The notes under the pieces were generated by a model that made no database searches, had not been told where the DNA came from, and was given only the letters and a program-made list of their open reading frames with translations. A stretch of DNA of 64,000 bases from Streptomyces sp. AM 2-1-1 (GTDB lineage Bacteria > Actinomycetota > Actinomycetes > Streptomycetales > Streptomycetaceae), in the NCBI RefSeq assembly GCF_029167645.1, contig NZ_CP119147.1, positions 4,048,501 to 4,112,500 on the forward strand, given 5' to 3'. Position numbers and translations under genes: made by a program. This document shows positions 24,743 through 33,197 of this stretch, piece after piece. Every line of letters begins with the position of its first letter. The first letter of the stretch is position 1.

Positions 24743-26185
24743 GTGGGGATCGAGAGCGACCAGCTCGTCTACGAGTATCTGAGCCGTGTCGGGGACCTGG
24801 CGCAGCGACAACAGCTGTCCTCCGGGGCCCGGATGAAGCTCGTCGGCCGGGTGCGCGACGAGATCGAGAGGCAGCGCACGAAGGCCGGTGCCGACTCGCC
24901 CGCCGCGGTGCGGCGCATCATCGGACGGCTGGGCGAACCCGGCGAACTGGTCGCCGCCGCCGCCGAGTCGGCCGGCGGCGGGGAGTCCGCACCGCCCTCG
25001 GCGCCGCTGCCGCCGCCGCGTTCGGCAACGCCCGCGCGGGACACGGCGGACGGGCCCGGTGACGCTCCGGCAGATCCGGTACCGGGGCCCCGGCGCGGGG
25101 TGTTCCGCCCCCGGTCCGCCGCCCCCGTGGCCGAGGGGGCGGAGGAGTCGGCGGAAGAGCCCCGCGAAGAGGGTGCGCGGCGGGGCGCGTCGCCGTTCCG
25201 CAAGGAGCGGGAAGACCGGGAGACCCGGGAGGGCCGGCGAGCGGGACGACCGCACAAGCCCCGCGCGCCCCGTGAGCCCCGCGCGCCCCGTGAGCCCCGC
25301 GCGTCCCGTGAGCCGCGCGCGTCCCGTGAGCCGCGTGCGGTGGACGGGGCGGACAGGGCGGAAGGGAAGGTCGGGGCGAAATGGGCGGAAGGGGCGGAAG
25401 GGGCGAGCGGGGTGGACTGGGCGCAGGAAGCCACCGGTGACACCTACTGGCCCGATCCGTCCGCCCCGCACGTGATCGGCCTGGACCGGCTCGGCGGCCC
25501 GGGCGGCGGTGACACCGGCGCGGACCGGGAGTGGTGGCGGGTCGAACCGGGGCCGTTCGGCGAGTTCGGCGACGGCGTGCGGGTACCGGGGTTCGTCGGC
25601 GGGATCGAGATCCCCGAACTGCTGCGGCCCCCGCTCCGCCCGCGCGAGGAGGACGACCCCGCGGACCCGGACGCGGCGAAGCCCGGCGCACCCGCCGGTC
25701 CCGCGCCCGCCGGTCCCGCGGCCGCCGCGGAGAAGGCGGCCACCCCTCCCGCACCCGCCCGCAGACGCCTGCCGCTGCCCCGGATGCGCCGCCGCGCCCC
25801 GGCCCCGGTGGCCGCCGCCGTGGCCGACCCGGTGCCGGCCGGGCGCCGGCTGGGGCACCCCCTGCTGCTCCTCGCCGCCGCGCTCCTGGTCGCCGGCGCC
25901 GTGATCGGCTCGTGGCCGGCCCTCGCGGGCGGCTGGCTCCTCGCGTACAGCTCCCGCGCGCTCTCCCGGGCCGAGGCGAAGTGGGTCGCCCTGGGGCTGC
26001 CCGGCGCGGTCGCCGCCGGGGCGGTGGTGTGGGTCTGGGGCCGGATGCGCGGGCGCTGGGGCGAACCGATCGCGGAGGGGGCGATGGGTGACGCGCTGAC
26101 GGACCTGTGGCCGGTGGTGCTCCGCACGGCGGCGGTGGTCTCGGCGCTCTACCTGGTCCGGCGGGCGCGCCGCGTCCGGGGGTGA
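24743..26185 (+). CDS. Membrane protein with N-terminal HAAS-like helical domain and repeat-rich linker
   Basis: The 480-residue protein starts with a helical segment resembling HAAS/DUF1700 sensors (about 5-75: LVYEYLSRVGDLAQRQQLSS, then IIGRLGEPGELVAAAAES). A long charged, Pro/Arg-rich linker includes a PREPRA-type hexapeptide repeat (about 174-200) and a Trp/Asp-rich patch (DTYWPDPSAPHVIGLDRLGG). Three or four C-terminal helices begin at about residue 375. Such proteins are expected to place a cytoplasmic interaction domain at the membrane. GTG 24743 is divergent from the helicase-associated gene. Function is unknown. Confidence 0.75.
   Translation: MGIESDQLVYEYLSRVGDLAQRQQLSSGARMKLVGRVRDEIERQRTKAGADSPAAVRRIIGRLGEPGELVAAAAESAGGGESAPPSAPLPPPRSATPARDTADGPGDAPADPVPGPRRGVFRPRSAAPVAEGAEESAEEPREEGARRGASPFRKEREDRETREGRRAGRPHKPRAPREPRAPREPRASREPRASREPRAVDGADRAEGKVGAKWAEGAEGASGVDWAQEATGDTYWPDPSAPHVIGLDRLGGPGGGDTGADREWWRVEPGPFGEFGDGVRVPGFVGGIEIPELLRPPLRPREEDDPADPDAAKPGAPAGPAPAGPAAAAEKAATPPAPARRRLPLPRMRRRAPAPVAAAVADPVPAGRRLGHPLLLLAAALLVAGAVIGSWPALAGGWLLAYSSRALSRAEAKWVALGLPGAVAAGAVVWVWGRMRGRWGEPIAEGAMGDALTDLWPVVLRTAAVVSALYLVRRARRVRG
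25263..25338 (+). repeat. In-frame 18-bp tandem repeat encoding a PRxPRE-type hexapeptide
   Basis: About four 18-bp units of the type GCGCGCCCCGTGAGCCCC lie in phase with the reading frame. They give repeated APREPR/SREPRA in the linker of the HAAS-like protein. Copy number is likely to vary between strains. Confidence 0.75.
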
Positions 26186-26309
26186 GGCACCCGCGGACGG
26201 GGCCGGAGCAGGGTCACCCGGCCGGTGCGGGGGCGGCACACACCGCCCCCGGCCCCGTTCACGGGCCCGCGGCCCCCGCCCCGACACGGAGTGCGGCCGG
26301 GTCGGCACA

Positions 26310-26945
26310 ATGGCGGGCATGGCTTCGCACACTCTGACGGTCGGGTTCGACCTCGACATGACGCTCATCGACTCCCGGCCCGGCATCAAGGCCAACTATC
26401 TGGCGCTCTCGCGGGAGACGGGGGTCTCCATCGACGCCGACCTGGTCGTGAGCCGGCTGGGGCCGCCCGTCGAGGACGAGCTGGCCAACTGGTTCCCGGC
26501 GGACGTGGTGGCGGCGACCGCCGACCGGTACCGGGAGACCTACCCGCGCCACGCGATCACCCCGACCACCGCCCTCGCCGGGGCGCGGGCCGCCATCGAG
26601 GCCGTGCAGGCCCTGGGCGGCCGGGCGATCGTCGTCACCGCGAAGTACCAGCCCAACGCCGAACTCCACTGCACCCACCTCGGCCTCACCCCGGACCTGG
26701 TCATCGGGGACCTCTGGGCGGAGGGGAAGGGCGGGGCGCTGCTCGCCGAGGGCGCGCAGGTCTACGTGGGCGACCACGTCGGGGACGTACGCGGCGCGCA
26801 GGTCGCCGGGGCGCTGCCGGTCGGCGTCACCACGGGCCCGTGCGACGCCCGGGAGCTGCGGGCGGCGGGCGCCCAGGTGGTCCTCGCCGACCTCACGTAC
26901 TTCCCGGACTGGCTCCAGGGGTACGAGGCCGGGCGCACCGCCTGA
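26310..26945 (+). CDS. HAD-family hydrolase (phosphoglycolate phosphatase-like)
   Basis: The 211-residue HAD enzyme has motif I GFDLDMTLID (nucleophile and acid Asp at about 13 and 15), motif II IVVTAK (about 111) and a motif III Lys in that region. Motif IV is VYVGDHVGDVRGA (about 152). A small helical cap sits between motifs I and II, as in subfamily IA. It probably dephosphorylates a small phosphoester; substrate not predictable. ATG 26310 and ATG 26319 are both possible starts; neither has a strong ribosome site. It converges on a two-helix membrane protein gene. Confidence 0.87.
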   Translation: MAGMASHTLTVGFDLDMTLIDSRPGIKANYLALSRETGVSIDADLVVSRLGPPVEDELANWFPADVVAATADRYRETYPRHAITPTTALAGARAAIEAVQALGGRAIVVTAKYQPNAELHCTHLGLTPDLVIGDLWAEGKGGALLAEGAQVYVGDHVGDVRGAQVAGALPVGVTTGPCDARELRAAGAQVVLADLTYFPDWLQGYEAGRTA

Positions 26946-26987
26946 GACCACCGCCGCCGCCCCCGCACCGGGGTGCCCGGCGTCGGG

Positions 26988-27227
26988 TCAGGGGCGGCCC
27001 GCCGCCCTGCGCGGGGAGTTCGACCACACCGAGCGGACGACGCCCGCGGCGGCGATCAGGAAGCCGGCCCCCATGAGCATGCAGACCGCGTACGCGATCG
27101 ACGGAAAGGGTTCGGTCCCGAGGAAGAGGGGGGCCACCGTGACCAGGGTGGCCAGTGCGCCGACGAAGAAGACGATCGCGCCGATCCGGACCAGCTGGTC
27201 ACCCGCGCCTGAAGGAGTAGTGCTCAC
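26988..27227 (-). CDS. Small two-helix membrane protein (79 aa)
   Basis: Two clean helices (IGAIVFFVGALATLVTVAPLF at about 15-35 and AYAVCMLMGAGFLIAAAGVV at about 46-65) are followed by a basic tail. The N terminus is STTPSGAGDQLV. The GTG at 27227 is preceded by TACCCT about 7 nt upstream, compatible with leaderless expression. It looks like a conserved actinobacterial orphan. Divergent from the cold-shock gene. Confidence 0.72.
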   Translation of the reverse strand: MSTTPSGAGDQLVRIGAIVFFVGALATLVTVAPLFLGTEPFPSIAYAVCMLMGAGFLIAAAGVVRSVWSNSPRRAAGRP

Positions 27228-27413
27228 TCCGTAAGGGTAAGGCCGTTCCACGCCCGGTTTCCGCTGCGGGACATTGGCCCGGCGACGTCTTGTCCCGGGC
27301 TCGGGGGCCACTAGCCTGAGAAGCGGCGGGTCCTCGCGACCCGCTCTCCTGCTGTCCGGGGCCGTTTCCCGGCGGCTCCCCACGCATCGACGAGCGACGA
27401 GGACGAGGACGAA

Positions 27414-27797
27414 GTGCCCACCGGCAAAGTCAAGTGGTTCAACAACGAGAAGGGCTTCGGCTTCCTCTCCCGGGACGACGGCCCGGACGTCTTCGTCCAC
27501 TCGTCCGTCCTGCCCGCCGGGGTCGACGAGCTCAAGCCCGGCCAGCGGGTCGAGTTCGGTGTGGTCGCCGGGCAACGCGGTGACCAGGCGCTTTCCGTGA
27601 CGATCCTCGACCCGACGCCCTCCGTCGCGGCGGCCCAGCGCCGCAAGCCCGACGAACTGGCGTCGATCGTGCAGGACCTGACGACGGTCCTGGAGAACAT
27701 CACGCCGGTGCTGGAGCGGGGCCGCTACCCCGACAGGGCGGCCGGCGCGAAGATCGCCGGTCTGCTGCGCGCGGTGGCCGACCAGCTCGACGTGTAG
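27414..27797 (+). CDS. Cold-shock domain protein with C-terminal extension
   Basis: The 127-residue protein has a CspA-type OB fold in residues 1-65, with RNP-1 KGFGFL and RNP-2 VFVHSSV. A helical tail of about 60 residues follows (ELASIVQDLTTVLENITPVL). Ordinary CspA proteins stop near residue 67; this longer form is common in Streptomyces. It is an RNA/ssDNA chaperone of the cytoplasm. GTG 27414 follows GAGGACGA. No long cold-shock type 5' leader is evident by eye. A strong terminator follows. Confidence 0.92.
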   Translation: MPTGKVKWFNNEKGFGFLSRDDGPDVFVHSSVLPAGVDELKPGQRVEFGVVAGQRGDQALSVTILDPTPSVAAAQRRKPDELASIVQDLTTVLENITPVLERGRYPDRAAGAKIAGLLRAVADQLDV

Positions 27798-27858
27798 CCG
27801 CCGCCCGCCGGACGTCCTCACGCCCGGCGCCCGGTACACCCCTCACCCCGCGACACCA

Positions 27859-27891
27859 CCGACGGCGGCCCCGCTCCGGGGCCGCCGTCGG
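27859..27891. terminator. Terminator between cold-shock gene and mqnD
   Basis: A perfect 15-bp stem (27859-27873 with 27877-27891) with loop CTC lies between convergent genes. Confidence 0.87.
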
Positions 27892-27970
27892 CGTGCGTCT
27901 GGCCGGAAACCGCCCCGGCGCGGCGAGGAGCCGGGAGGACCGGGGTGCGGGGCCGGCCGGGAGCGGGCCC

Positions 27971-28036
27971 GGGGACACGGCTCAGGGGAAGGCGAGCGCG
28001 TCCGGGGACACGGCTCAGGGGAAGGCGAGCGCGTCC
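27971..28036. repeat. Perfect 33-bp tandem duplication covering the 3' end of mqnD
   Basis: Positions 27971-28003 and 28004-28036 are identical. The mqnD stop (28015-28017) and its last six sense codons lie in the right copy. The left copy carries a second, untranslated set. The unit is 11 codons long, so length is a multiple of three. Confidence 0.93.
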
Positions 28037-28896
28037 GGCGCGAGGGCCGGGACCAGCCCTTCCGCCGCCGCCCGCGTGAGCAGCCCGCGGATCGCCGCGT
28101 ACCCGTCCTCGCCGAGGTCGGCCGTGAACTCGTTGACGTACAGCCCGATGTGCTGGTCGGCGACGGCCGGGTCCATCTCCTGGGCGTGCTCCAGGACGTA
28201 GGGGCGGGAGGCCGTCGGGTCGTCCCAGGCCATCCGGACCGAGGTGCGGATGGCGTCGGCCAGCGCGTGCAGGGTCTCGGTGCCCAGCGAGCGCTTGGCG
28301 ATGATCGCCCCGAGCGGGATCGGCAGCCCGGTGGTCGACTCCCAGTGCCGGCCCATGTCGGCGAGGTTGTGCAGCCCGTAGTTCTGGTAGGTGAAGCGGG
28401 CCTCGTGGATGACGAGTCCGGCGTCCACCTTCCCGTCGCGCACGGCCGGCATGATCTCGTCGAACGGCATGACGACGACCTCGCCGACCCCGCCCGGCAC
28501 GGTCTCGGCCGCCCAGAGGCGGAAGAGCAGGTAGGCGGTGGAGCGCTCGCTCGGTACGGCCACCGTCCTGCCGGTCAGGTCGGCGCCCGGCTCGCGGGTG
28601 AGGACGAGCGGGCCGCAGCCGCGGCCCAGCGCGCCGCCGCACGGCAGCAGCGCGTACTCGTCCAGGACCCACGGCAGCACCGCGTAACTGACCTTCAGCA
28701 CGTCGCCCTCGCCGCGCTCGGCGAGGCCGTTGGTGATGTCGATGTCGGCGAAGGTGACGTCGATCGGGGCGGCGCCGGGGACCCGGCCGTGCGCCAGCGC
28801 CTCGAAGACGAAGGTGTCGTTGGGGCAGGGGGAGAAGGAGATCTTCAGCGCGGCGTCCGTGCCGGTGGCGGTGGCGCCGTCAGTCGTTGCGGTCAT
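28015..28896 (-). CDS. mqnD: 1,4-dihydroxy-6-naphthoate synthase (futalosine menaquinone pathway)
   Basis: MqnD (293 residues) converts cyclic dehypoxanthinyl futalosine to 1,4-dihydroxy-6-naphthoate, late in the alternative menaquinone route. The fold is a periplasmic-binding-protein-like monomer in the cytoplasm. Family blocks visible are SFSPCPNDTFVFEALAHG at 20-37, DITNGL, LKVSYAVLP, GAIIAKRSLG and VNEFTADLG. It overlaps mqnB by 17 nt and follows it in the same transcript. In Streptomyces coelicolor the two genes are likewise neighbours. The 3' end is duplicated in tandem without altering the product. Confidence 0.96.
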   Translation of the reverse strand: MTATTDGATATGTDAALKISFSPCPNDTFVFEALAHGRVPGAAPIDVTFADIDITNGLAERGEGDVLKVSYAVLPWVLDEYALLPCGGALGRGCGPLVLTREPGADLTGRTVAVPSERSTAYLLFRLWAAETVPGGVGEVVVMPFDEIMPAVRDGKVDAGLVIHEARFTYQNYGLHNLADMGRHWESTTGLPIPLGAIIAKRSLGTETLHALADAIRTSVRMAWDDPTASRPYVLEHAQEMDPAVADQHIGLYVNEFTADLGEDGYAAIRGLLTRAAAEGLVPALAPDALAFP

Positions 28897-29575
28897 GGTG
28901 GGTCCAACCTTCCAGTACGGGGATGAGCTTCCCGAAGGCCCCGGTGAGCGCGGTCAGCGCGTCGCCGATGCGCCAGGCGTCGCGGTCGCGCGGGCCGACG
29001 GGGTTCGACACGGCCCGGATCTCCAGTACCGGCACGCCGAGGGCGCCGGCGGCCTCGGCGACGCCGAACCCCTCCATCGCCTCGGCGAGGGCGTCGGGGT
29101 GCGCGGCCCGCAGGGCGGCGGCGCGCTCCGCGCTGCCGGTCACGGTGGACACGGTCAGCACCGCGCCGGTCGCCGCGCCGGTGGCGGCGGCGGCCTCGCG
29201 GACGAGCCGGGCCGGCGGGGTGTGGCGGTCCCGGCCGAAGCCGAGTCCGGTGACGGGGACGAAGCCCTCGGGGGTCTCGGCGCCCAGGTCGGCGGCGACG
29301 ATGCCGCCCGCCACGACGAGCGAGCCGACGGGAGCGGCGGGTGCGAACCCGCCCCCGATCCCCGCCGACACGACGAGGCCGTACGGCCCGGAGGCCAGGG
29401 CGTACGCGGTGGCGGCCGCCGCGGCGGCCGGCCCGACACCGCCGGCCAGTACGTCCAGCGGGCCGGTGCGGTGCAGTTCGGCGCCGGGCACGCGGCGCAC
29501 CTCGCAAGCGGCCCCGGACGCGCGTGTGACCGCGTCCCGTTCGGCGGGGACAGCGGTCACGACGAGCACGCGCAC
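28880..29575 (-). CDS. mqnB: Futalosine hydrolase
   Basis: This 231-residue nucleosidase of the purine-nucleoside phosphorylase fold removes hypoxanthine from futalosine. Motifs are VLVVTAVPAERDAV at the start, SAGIGGGF near 79 and EAMEGFGVAEAA near 168, whose Glu-Met-Glu binds the ribose. RAVSNPVGPRD near 194 carries the base-binding Asp. GTG 29575 has GGAGG about 10 nt upstream; the frame is open further but the fold starts here. It is first gene of an mqnB-mqnD pair with overlapping reading frames. Confidence 0.94.
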   Translation of the reverse strand: MRVLVVTAVPAERDAVTRASGAACEVRRVPGAELHRTGPLDVLAGGVGPAAAAAATAYALASGPYGLVVSAGIGGGFAPAAPVGSLVVAGGIVAADLGAETPEGFVPVTGLGFGRDRHTPPARLVREAAAATGAATGAVLTVSTVTGSAERAAALRAAHPDALAEAMEGFGVAEAAGALGVPVLEIRAVSNPVGPRDRDAWRIGDALTALTGAFGKLIPVLEGWTHHDRND

Positions 29576-29634
29576 GGGCGGGAAACCTCCGGCCCTCCGC
29601 CGGGCGGAGGGGGTGGGACGGGTGGAGAAGCGGA

Positions 29635-30114
29635 TCAGCTGCTCTTCTTGAGCTTGAAGTGCCAGACGCCGATGAGCTTGGAGCCGTCGGTCTCGACCAC
29701 GCTGACCTGGGTCTCGTTGCTGGTCTCGCCGGTCTGGCTGGAGAAGAACGCGCTGCCGGTGATCGACCGGTAGGTGTTCTTGTACGGCTCCTGCTCGGCC
29801 TGCTGGCCGTCGATGAAGAGGGTCCAGCCGTGGTCCGCGACCTCCGGGTCCACGCCGAAGCGCACCCGGTCGTCCATCTCGACGTCGACCGTCTTGTCGG
29901 CCTTCTTGTTGAGGCATCCCTGGATGAGGGATTCCTTCAGCGGATCGCCGTCGTTGTAGCAGGCGGCCTCGGTCGACACCGAGGTCGTACCGACCGTCAC
30001 GGTGGCGAGCGGCGTCGGCTTGTCGCAGGCGGACAGGACGAGGAGTCCCGCGGACACGGCACCAAGAGCGACGCCGATTCGACGGCTCTTACCTGAGAAG
30101 AACGCAACGGTCAT
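29635..30114 (-). CDS. DUF2771 family lipoprotein
   Basis: A 159-residue exported lipoprotein: basic start (SGKSRRIG), hydrophobic segment and lipobox LSAC with the lipidated Cys at residue 30. The mature part is beta-rich (VTVGTTSVSTEAACYNDGDP, then VWHFKLKKSS), matching DUF2771, a conserved actinobacterial family of unknown role. Two further Cys (about 52 and 67) may form a disulfide outside the cell. It lies just upstream of mqnB on the same strand with 59 nt between. Confidence 0.88.
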   Translation of the reverse strand: MTVAFFSGKSRRIGVALGAVSAGLLVLSACDKPTPLATVTVGTTSVSTEAACYNDGDPLKESLIQGCLNKKADKTVDVEMDDRVRFGVDPEVADHGWTLFIDGQQAEQEPYKNTYRSITGSAFFSSQTGETSNETQVSVVETDGSKLIGVWHFKLKKSS

Positions 30115-30141
30115 GGGCCGAAGGCTATCGGTCGCTCCGCT

Positions 30142-31566
30142 TCACGCCACGCGGGGGTGCGGTGAGCCGCGCCGCGCGGAGGTCAGGAGACCCCGTACGG
30201 ACGTCGCCGCACCGAGCGCGAGGATTCCGGCGGCGACCGACATGCCCAGCACTCCGTTGAGCGGGAGCGCGATGCCGATGCCGCCGCCGACCACCCACGC
30301 CATCTGCAGGATCGTCTCCGACCGGGCGAACGCGGAGGTCCGGACCTCCTCCGGCACGTCGCGCTGGATCATCGCGTCCAGCGACAGCTTCGACAGCGCC
30401 TGGGTGAAGCCGGCGACCGCCCCGAGCACGGCGACGAAGACCGTGGAGAAGAAGAGCGCGGCCAGCACCGCGGCGCCCAGCGCCATCGCCAGCACCGTCG
30501 CGATGATCACCTCGGGGCCGCGCGCCCGGAGCAGCGAGCCCACCGCCGTACCGCAGGCGTTGCCGGTGCCGGCCGCCACACCGACGATGCCGAGCGAGAC
30601 GGCCGCGCTCTGGCCCGACAGAGGCTCGTTCCGCAGCAGGAACGCGAGGAAGAAGATGAGGAAGCCGGAGAGCGCGCGGTGCGCGGCGTTGGCCTGGAGG
30701 CCGTGCAGCACGGAACCGCCGACCGACCGGAGCCCGGGCGGGCGCTCCCGCTTCTCCCTGGTCCGCTGCCCGTCCACCCCCCGGCGCCCGGTGCGCCGCG
30801 CACGGAGCAGGGTCGAGCCGGTCCGGCCTCCGCGGCAGCGGGCGGCGGGGGCGGGACCGGGCGCGGCGGGGGCGGGCGTGGCCTGCTCCTCGGCGAGGCG
30901 GGCCCGGCGCTCGCCCTTGGCCGAGTCCACCTTGGGCGGCAGGGTGAAGGCGAGGAAGGTGCCGCCGAGGAAGATCGCGCAGGCCCCGTAGAGCGGCCAC
31001 GCCGATCCGATCATCTGGAGCCCCGCGCCGATCGGGGCCGCCACCCCCGTCGCCAGCAGCCCGGCCAGGGTGACCCTCGAATTGGCCTTCACCAGGGAGA
31101 ACCGGGGTGGCAGCAGCCGCGGCACGACCGCGCTGCGCACCACCCCGTACGCCTTCGAGCAGACGAGCACCCCGAGCGCCGCCGGGTACAGCTCCAGGCC
31201 CCCGGTGGCGACCGCCGCGGACATGGCGACCGCGAGGACCGCGCGCGCCAGCATCGCGCCCGCCATCGCCGCCCGGCGGCCGTGCGGCAGCCGGTCCAGC
31301 AGCGGACCGATGACCGGGGCGAGGAGGATGAAGGGGGCCATCGTGATCGCCAGGTAGAGCGCGACCCGGCCCCGGGCCTCGTCGGTGGGGACGGAGAAGA
31401 AGACGGTGGAGGCGAGGGCCACGGTGATCATCACGTCGCCCGCGCCGTTGACGGCGTGCAGTTCGATCAGCTTGCCGAGCCCGGACTCACCGGCGCCGTG
31501 GGCGTGCGTCACCCTGCGCAGGGACCGGCCGGTCCCGAAGAACCCCGTGTGCAGCGCACGGCTCAT
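30142..31566 (-). CDS. MFS transporter of unknown substrate
   Basis: The 474-residue protein has about 12 helices with a large, Arg/Pro-rich central loop (about 225-285: PAPAAPGPAPAARCRGG, then GQRTREKRERPPG). The N-terminal half has MITVALASTVFFSVP and the C-terminal half LIFFLAFLLRNEP. It resembles a conserved Streptomyces MFS group near DUF2771 and DUF3027 genes; no substrate is known. ATG 31566 overlaps the stop of a 22-codon frame as ATGA, so initiation may be coupled. The stop is 28 nt from the DUF2771 start, suggesting a shared transcript. Confidence 0.82.
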   Translation of the reverse strand: MSRALHTGFFGTGRSLRRVTHAHGAGESGLGKLIELHAVNGAGDVMITVALASTVFFSVPTDEARGRVALYLAITMAPFILLAPVIGPLLDRLPHGRRAAMAGAMLARAVLAVAMSAAVATGGLELYPAALGVLVCSKAYGVVRSAVVPRLLPPRFSLVKANSRVTLAGLLATGVAAPIGAGLQMIGSAWPLYGACAIFLGGTFLAFTLPPKVDSAKGERRARLAEEQATPAPAAPGPAPAARCRGGRTGSTLLRARRTGRRGVDGQRTREKRERPPGLRSVGGSVLHGLQANAAHRALSGFLIFFLAFLLRNEPLSGQSAAVSLGIVGVAAGTGNACGTAVGSLLRARGPEVIIATVLAMALGAAVLAALFFSTVFVAVLGAVAGFTQALSKLSLDAMIQRDVPEEVRTSAFARSETILQMAWVVGGGIGIALPLNGVLGMSVAAGILALGAATSVRGLLTSARRGSPHPRVA

Positions 31567-31631
31567 CGACCGGCCCGCTCTGCGGAGGGGGCCGGAGACG
31601 TCGTGCGACCGGACAGAAGCCACTTCGTCAT
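31563..31631 (-). CDS. Possible 22-codon leader ORF coupled to the MFS gene
   Basis: A short frame (MTKWLLSGRTTSPAPS and six more codons) begins at ATG 31631, preceded by GAGAGG and GGGG on its strand. It ends in TGA overlapping the MFS ATG (ATGA). It could feed ribosomes to the MFS start or act as a regulatory leader. It is too short for composition tests; the alternative is chance overlap. Confidence 0.35.
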   Translation of the reverse strand: MTKWLLSGRTTSPAPSAERAGR

Positions 31632-32047
31632 ACTGCCCCAACCTCTCCGGGACGAACCGACGACCGCGCCCGGTCTCGTCCACGAGGGCGCGGACGGCGG
31701 TACGGGACGGGCGTACGGCCCCTCCGGAGCCGGGAACGGACGCGGTGGCCCGGGCCGGAATCCTCCCCGTCACGCATCGAACAGGTCCCGTTTGGGGCGG
31801 GCAGGTGGGCGCGGGGCGGTGGAGAGGGTAGCGTGCGTTACGCGCCACCGGCGGTCGGTCCCGGCCGCGCGCCTCTCCGCGATCCCGCAGAATGGGTGGC
31901 GAGAAGCACGCCCGAGGCAGGCAACAACGGGTGTGGACGTCGACGCGGTCCTCTGGTCCGCTCCGCCCACAGCCGTGATGGCTGTCATCGGACATCGATG
32001 GAGCCACTGGCGCGCTCGTGAGACTGCGTAGGAGAGAAGCGAGACCT
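31632..32047. other. 416-nt divergent intergenic region (MFS / DUF3027)
   Basis: It contains promoters for both directions and no supported gene other than the possible leader ORF at its left edge. GCGTGCGTTACGCGCC near 31830 is a partial inverted repeat. No riboswitch-like structure was recognised. Confidence 0.35.
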
Positions 32048-33004
32048 GTGAGTGCTGCGACGACGAGTGCTGCGACGACCCGGAGCCGTACGGCCCGTAC
32101 CCCTGTCCCCGACCGGCTCTGTGCCGAAGCGGTAGATTTCGCGCGCGCCGCGGCCGAGGAGGCGGCGGCGCCCGGCGAGGTCGGCGAGCACGTGGCCGTG
32201 GTGTCCGAAGGGGACCGGGTCGTCACGCACTACTTCGAGTGCGAGATGTTCGGCTACCGGGGCTGGCGCTGGGCGGTGACCGTCGCCCGGGCGTCCCGCG
32301 CCAAGAACGTCACGCTCGACGAAACGGTGCTGCTGCCCGGTTCGGACGCCCTCCTCGCCCCGGAGTGGGTGCCCTGGAGCGAGCGGCTGCGCCCCGGCGA
32401 CATGGGCCCCGGCGACCTGCTGCCCACCGAGGCGGAGGACCTCCGCCTGGAGCCGGGGTGGACCGGCGAGACCATCGAGGAGACGGACGAGGACGCCACC
32501 GCGGTACGCCTCTCCGGCGAACTGGCCGACCTGGTCGACACCGAGGACGCCGAGCTGACGAGCCGGCCCTCCGCGATCGGCCGGGGCTCCATCGCCTCGG
32601 TCGCCGAAGAACTCGGCATGCGGCGTGCGCGGGTGCTGTCCCGGTACGGGCTGCACGCGGCGGCCGACCGCTGGGACGAGGAGTTCGGCCCCAAGACGCC
32701 GATGGCCCAGGCCGCCCCCGCGACCTGTGTGAGCTGCGCCTTCCTGGTCCCGCTGACCGGCTCACTGCGGCAGGCGTTCGGCGTCTGCGCCAACGAGTTC
32801 GGTCCGGCGGACGGCCACGTCGTCTCGTTGGCGTACGGCTGCGGCGGGCACTCCGAGGCGGCGGTGATGCCGAAGCCGCCGACCCGCGCCCCGCACGCGC
32901 TCGACACCATGCGGGTGGACTCCTACCGGCTGCACCCCGAGCGGGACGGCGGCTCCGCACCCGACGGGGCCGACTCCCCCACGGACGACCTCGGCCACTC
33001 CTGA
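32048..33004 (+). CDS. DUF3027 family protein
   Basis: This 318-residue cytoplasmic protein has the DUF3027 core (about 25-150): LCAEAVDFARAAAEEAA, then HYFECEMFGYRGWRWAVTVA and LLPGSDALLAPEWVPW. A helical segment follows (RGSIASVAEELGMRRARVLS), then a Cys/His cluster CVSCAFL plus CANEF and YGCGGHS that could bind zinc. The family is conserved in actinobacteria and uncharacterised. GTG 32048 follows GGAGAGAAG. A giant GHKL ATPase gene follows 193 nt on; the two are neighbours in many Streptomyces, hinting at joint function. Confidence 0.86.
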   Translation: MSAATTSAATTRSRTARTPVPDRLCAEAVDFARAAAEEAAAPGEVGEHVAVVSEGDRVVTHYFECEMFGYRGWRWAVTVARASRAKNVTLDETVLLPGSDALLAPEWVPWSERLRPGDMGPGDLLPTEAEDLRLEPGWTGETIEETDEDATAVRLSGELADLVDTEDAELTSRPSAIGRGSIASVAEELGMRRARVLSRYGLHAAADRWDEEFGPKTPMAQAAPATCVSCAFLVPLTGSLRQAFGVCANEFGPADGHVVSLAYGCGGHSEAAVMPKPPTRAPHALDTMRVDSYRLHPERDGGSAPDGADSPTDDLGHS

Positions 33005-33197
33005 CCCTTCCGCCCGGCCGGTCGCCCTCCCCACCGGGGAGGCGCCCGGGGCGCCGGCGCGTCCGGCGTCCCGGCCACCCGCCCCCCGGCACCCGCTCCC
33101 GCGGCCCGCGCCCGCGTCCCGGCGCGGTACGTTCGGGCGCACACTGGCGGCAACGGCCAGCGGCCGACGGGCAACCGGAACAGAGCGGAGTCACAGG

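Noticed and set aside
24671..26395. Upstream extension of the helicase-associated protein frame
   Set aside because: The frame remains open but is Arg/Pro/Gly-rich and runs antisense to the HAAS-like gene; the conserved protein starts at ATG 24670.
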